A stretch of DNA of 64,000 nt, taken from assembly GCA_963727015.1 (NCBI GenBank), contig CAVSEV010000011.1:434001-498000 (forward strand), given 5' to 3'. Each line of letters starts with the position of its first letter. Position 1 is the stretch's first letter. Positions 60,899-64,000 of the stretch are shown piece by piece. A model generated the notes under the pieces. That model ran no database searches. It was not told where the DNA came from and was given only the letters and a program-made list of their open reading frames with translations. The translations under genes were made by a program, and so were the position numbers. This stretch comes from DATFVJ01 sp963727015 (GTDB lineage: Bacteria; Actinomycetota; Actinomycetes; Streptosporangiales; Streptosporangiaceae).

Positions 60899-61732
60899 TC
60901 ATGGCCGGCGAGTCCACCAGAGGTCCTCCTGCCGGGAGCACCATGCCGGATCGCTGAGGCGCGCCAGGTCGGCGGAGCTGATGACCCCGTGCTCGATGAG
61001 CACTTCCACCACCACCTCGTCGGACAACCGGATGTCCGAGCGGACAAGCCCGCGGTCGGTGATCTTTCGGCGCAGTACCTTGACGTGCTCGCCCACCCGG
61101 GCAGCGAGCCGGTCACGGAAGGCCGGATCGTTGTCGAAACGCTCGAGTTCGTACCACGCGCCTGTCACCTCGAGCGCGGTGCGGGCGATCTCCGGTGTCC
61201 TCGGCAGCGGCGTCGTGCGCGTGGGGTCGATCAGCCATGGCCTGCACCACATCAGCGCGACGAGAAAAAGCTTAGTCTTCGGGTCCAGGTGCAGCGGGAG
61301 CAGGGTCGAGTCACTATCCGGACGGACCGAAGGCGCGTCCAGGCCGAAGTCCGTCATGCCGCCGGAGGCGCTGACGACCACCACGCGAAGGAACTGGCCA
61401 TCGTCCAGCATCGCGCGCGATCCCACCAAAGTGATTCCGGCCCGCACGAACCATCCGCCTGACGGCTCCACACCTTCCTCCATCCTGGGCAGCCGCGTCC
61501 TGTTCCCATCGCTTTCTGTGTAAAGAGCGTGGGTGCGGCTGAGGTTGGCCACCCAGGCGCCACCACTCACCGCCGCGATTAAGCCGGCCCGGCGGGAAAG
61601 GCCGCGGCCAGCAGGAATCAGCAGATCCGCGTCCGGTCCCCGCCCGAATACCAAACGGCACCCTGACGGGATCCCTACCACGTCCCCGGTCGGCGTCGTG
61701 ACGTGCGCCGCCGCTGCCGGATCCAGCGCCAT
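60899..61732 (-). CDS. FHA-like domain protein
   Basis: 277 residues. The N-terminal 100 residues look FHA-like: DVVGIPSGCRLVFGRGPDAD, LLIPAGRGLSRRAGLIAAVS, GAWVANLSRTHALYTESDGN (FGRG, RR and the N in NLSRT match the phosphothreonine-binding loops). The C-terminal part has a helix-turn-helix-like block (ISSADLARLSDPAW) and LRRKITDRGLVRSD. Such proteins pair with Ser/Thr kinases, and one is convergent here. ATG 61732 has GAGGAAGG upstream. The longer frame to 62248 was rejected. Confidence 0.78.
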   Translation of the reverse strand: MALDPAAAAHVTTPTGDVVGIPSGCRLVFGRGPDADLLIPAGRGLSRRAGLIAAVSGGAWVANLSRTHALYTESDGNRTRLPRMEEGVEPSGGWFVRAGITLVGSRAMLDDGQFLRVVVVSASGGMTDFGLDAPSVRPDSDSTLLPLHLDPKTKLFLVALMWCRPWLIDPTRTTPLPRTPEIARTALEVTGAWYELERFDNDPAFRDRLAARVGEHVKVLRRKITDRGLVRSDIRLSDEVVVEVLIEHGVISSADLARLSDPAWCSRQEDLWWTRRP

Positions 61733-62273
61733 CGCCTTCCTCACCTGTGCCGCTTGCCTCGTATCGCAAATACTAGGGCCGCGGTTCCTGAGGTGCGTAC
61801 CCCGGAGTTCGGGGATGGCTGTGCGCGCTAGTTCGCGCTTGACTGTGATCAGCCCGGGGCGGGGCGTGAACACAGTAGACAGGGTGAGCGACCGCTGAAC
61901 GGCCAGGGCCCGCTCAGACCAGCGGCGATGCGGGCGCAGGCCGCGCGACGAGGCTGCTCTCAGGTCGCGTTGCGGGGGGGATCCTGTAACTCGCGTTATC
62001 CGCCTCGCCCCGGCCGCACGAACCGGCCCCGCGAACTTGCCGTATCCCGCCCGGACCACCTGGGGCAGGCCCGGGGCCAGGGCTTGCGACCGCACGGGCG
62101 CGGTAAGCCATCCGCTGGCACAGTACCGCGGCGCGCCGCGGTCCGGGCCCGGGGTTTGCGTACTGGGCGCCAGCGTCGCGAATTGCTGCTGCGGTCGCGC
62201 TGAACCGCATCGCCATCGCGGCGCCGATCCGCGCCGCCGAAGATCCACGAAGCATGCCTTACCTCACCGTTCC
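61733..62273. repeat. Gene-free gap with REP-like copy 3
   Basis: 541 bases without a convincing gene. At 62221-62249 it carries a sequence (GCGCCGATCCGCGCCGCC, then AAGATCCACG) that differs at one position from 52090-52118. Confidence 0.5.
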
Positions 62274-63380
62274 TCAGCCAGCGATGCCGAGAAAGCGTTT
62301 GACGTCCGCTGCCTCGCGGTCGAGCGCCGCCTCGTCGGCGCCGGTGAGCGAGGTGAAGGGATTGAGCCTGACCTCGCCCTGCGCGATGGTCCAGGTCGCG
62401 GCCGCGCAGCCCCGGATGAGCGCGAACGGGCGGAACACCCCGTTCACCGTCACGATCCCTTGATGGGTACCCACGTATGGCTCGCGCGAGGCCCAGCCAA
62501 GCAGCAGAGGGTCGAACGCGCCAAGCAGGCGAGGCGGTGGCAGCGCGGCCCGCTCGGCACAGTCCCGGCCGCTTGGGCCGCCGCGGCGGGTCAAGCGGGC
62601 CAGCCGGGCAGGGCCGTCGGTCTGGTCAAGTTCGGCCCCGATCTCGGCGAACCCGCGCCGTGCGTCGCGAAGCGGCAAGCCCGACCACTTGGCGAGATCA
62701 CGGTCCGTCGCAGGGCCGTGCCCGGCAAGGTAACGGCGGGCGAGCCTGGCCAGGGCGGTGTCGCGATCTACCGGCGCGGGCGGCGGCCCCAGCCAGTCCC
62801 TGACCAGCACGTAGGCCTGTTCGGGACTGGCTCGGCCAGCTGTGACGGGTCCGCGGACCATGCTGCCGCGCAACGAGGCCAGCCCGAGAATGTGCACGAT
62901 AGCCTGCCCTTCTGTCCGTACCCCGGCCGCGGCGATGCGCTCAGCGAGTTGCCCGCGGGTCAGCGGCCCGTCCGCGGCCAGCGAACGTTCGATCACCGCG
63001 ACGGCCCGGTCAGCGGAATCGGGCGGCACACCCTCCTGGGCCAGGCGGCGGGCGTTGCCGGTGAACACCGGCGGCGACATCAGTCCGTGCAGCCACCAGT
63101 AGTCCTCGCTGCGGACCAGATGCAGTGTGCCGCGATTCAGCCAGGTAACCACCAGCGAACGCTCGGCGGTCAAGCCGTGATCGACGTCTGCCGCGCGCAG
63201 CCCGGCCGACCGCGCCCTGACCGCCAGCCGCGCGCCGCGAGGGTCCTGCGCCTGGATGGCCACCAGCCGGTCGGCGACATCTAGCACACTGCGCGCGGGC
63301 GGCCCGCAAAGCAACTGTGCCGCGAACCGCTCGGCATGCACCATCAGCCCGGCTGGCGGCCTTGCCGCTGCGCAACTCAT
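62274..63380 (-). CDS. Winged-helix AlkZ/YcaQ-like protein
   Basis: 368 residues of the HTH_42 superfamily, which includes DNA glycosylases that unhook interstrand crosslinks. DVADRLVAIQAQDPRGARLA carries the Q-x-Q motif; VVTWLNRGTLHLVRSEDYWW, LLGAFDPLLLGWASREPYVG and VNGVFRPFALIRGCAAATW are family blocks. Three tandem winged helices are expected. ATG 63380 gives the family length. Activity on DNA is inferred. Confidence 0.85.
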   Translation of the reverse strand: MSCAAARPPAGLMVHAERFAAQLLCGPPARSVLDVADRLVAIQAQDPRGARLAVRARSAGLRAADVDHGLTAERSLVVTWLNRGTLHLVRSEDYWWLHGLMSPPVFTGNARRLAQEGVPPDSADRAVAVIERSLAADGPLTRGQLAERIAAAGVRTEGQAIVHILGLASLRGSMVRGPVTAGRASPEQAYVLVRDWLGPPPAPVDRDTALARLARRYLAGHGPATDRDLAKWSGLPLRDARRGFAEIGAELDQTDGPARLARLTRRGGPSGRDCAERAALPPPRLLGAFDPLLLGWASREPYVGTHQGIVTVNGVFRPFALIRGCAAATWTIAQGEVRLNPFTSLTGADEAALDREAADVKRFLGIAG

Positions 63381-63399
63381 AGGCCGATCGTGCCACGAG

Positions 63400-63480
63400 G
63401 AGCCTGTTTGCGAGCCCTCGCGCGGCGCGAGCGGGTGATCCACGGCGCCGCGCAGCAGGGCACGGTCCTCAAACAGGCTC
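63400..63480 (-). terminator. Inverted repeat between AlkZ-like and Fis-type genes
   Basis: GAGCCTGTTTG (63400-63410) and CAAACAGGCTC (63470-63480) are perfect 11-bp arms. The 59 bases between them are themselves rich in short GC palindromes. It lies after the Fis-type gene and 20 bases before the AlkZ-like start, and could be a terminator or a structured leader. Confidence 0.4.
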
Positions 63481-63601
63481 TTTGCACGATGGCGAGTTGC
63501 ACCATGGCGGGCGCGACCGGCCGCCCGCACGCACTGGGTGGCGTCACGACGCGCAGCCGTTCAGGATCAATCCTGTCGCCAGCGACCTCGGTGACTACCG
63601 G

Positions 63602-64000
63602 TCAGGCTAAGTCGGCGCGGCGGCGCGCGGACGGCCAGCCGGCCGGGGTTACGATCCCGTACTCCCGGATCTTGCGGTAGATCGTCGCACGGGACATGCC
63701 AAGCGATTCTGCCGCCTTCATCTTGTTGCCCTCGTAGTCGAGCAGGCCCTGCACGATGGCGTCGCGCTCTATTGACTCCAGCGGGCTGAGCAGCCTGCGG
63801 CTCACCGTCCAGCATTCCGGTGGCAGGTCCTTGGGCTGGATCGCTCCGGTACGGCGATGCTGGACGACCTGTTTCATCACCTGCCAGAGCTGCTGGGTGT
63901 TGCCTGGCCAGCTCGACCTCAGGAGAAGCTGCATCGCCTCCGGCGAGCAGACCAGCCGGCCGGGCTGATTGAGTTTTGCCAGGAAGAATGGCACAAGGTC
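63602..64000 (-). CDS. Sigma54-type/Fis-family activator, C-terminal part
   Basis: 133 residues, open at the window edge (the frame reads D-L-V-P-F-F up to base 64000). It contains the end of an AAA+ activator domain (LLLRSSWPGNTQQLWQVMKQ) and a C-terminal Fis-type helix-turn-helix (RDAIVQGLLDYEGNKMKAAE, SLGMSRATIYRKIREYGI). Actinobacterial members of this group usually have a GAF or PAS domain in front. Targets are unknown. Confidence 0.85.
   Translation of the reverse strand, partial: DLVPFFLAKLNQPGRLVCSPEAMQLLLRSSWPGNTQQLWQVMKQVVQHRRTGAIQPKDLPPECWTVSRRLLSPLESIERDAIVQGLLDYEGNKMKAAESLGMSRATIYRKIREYGIVTPAGWPSARRRADLA

Overview
The window is very GC-rich chromosomal DNA from a filamentous-type actinomycete (Actinomycetota). 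Codon third positions are almost all G/C, starts are often GTG, and the gene order DUF5063-recR-ybaB-dnaX-ffs-tRNA-Ser, the gas-vesicle locus without gvpN, the imuA-imuB-dnaE2 mutasome and SARP/BTAD-type regulators are all typical of that group. I cannot fix the genus.

Layout. 1-9.1 kb is a housekeeping block: 3' end of hisS, a DUF2203 gene, the lysC-asd pair, DUF5063, recR, ybaB, dnaX, the SRP RNA and tRNA-Ser(GGA). 9.2-26.3 kb is regulatory and accessory: an ECF42-type sigma factor with its YCII partner, a tricorn-protease relic, a large BTAD/ATPase regulator convergent with a DUF4097/DrrAB-like ABC locus, a second ABC exporter divergent from a NarL-type two-component system, then an NTF2-like, VOC, FAD-disulfide oxidoreductase and SDR group. 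26.6-28.8 kb holds small stress-type proteins (PRC-barrel, a 55-residue membrane peptide) and a membrane-anchored esterase.

29.07-40.23 kb is a decayed integrative-element island. An intact tRNA-Ser(CGA) gene lies at its right edge and a 60-bp copy of that tRNA's 3' part at its left edge. Inside are relics of AICE-type genes (HTH replication proteins, FtsK/TraB, DUF3631, possibly an integrase), fragments of ISAzo13, IS256 and IS630 transposases, broken zwf, DUF2252 and kinase-like genes, and a second tRNA fragment (tRNA-Pro). A few intact passengers remain: a DUF7144 membrane protein, a VIT1/CCC1-like transporter and a DHFR-like reductase.

40.3-51 kb returns to core genes: tadA and its partner, a PH-domain protein, a B3/B4 protein, then the SOS-controlled imuA-imuB-dnaE2 cassette behind a near-perfect LexA box, and an M50 protease. 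52-59 kb is a gas-vesicle operon (gvpY-like, gvpZ-like, A, F, G, O, J, L, S, K) preceded by a SigB-type promoter. Two of its accessory genes carry lesions. 59.3-64 kb has a Ser/Thr kinase facing an FHA-like gene, an AlkZ-like winged-helix protein and the end of a Fis-type activator.

The recurring theme is sequence plasticity: in-frame tandem repeats in ybaB, dnaX and dnaE2, a one-base slip in a repeat that truncates imuA, a dispersed palindromic repeat, and many fresh pseudogenes. I did not find a clearly new multi-gene system. The best candidates for follow-up are the nested att structure of the island and the damaged accessory genes of the gas-vesicle operon.
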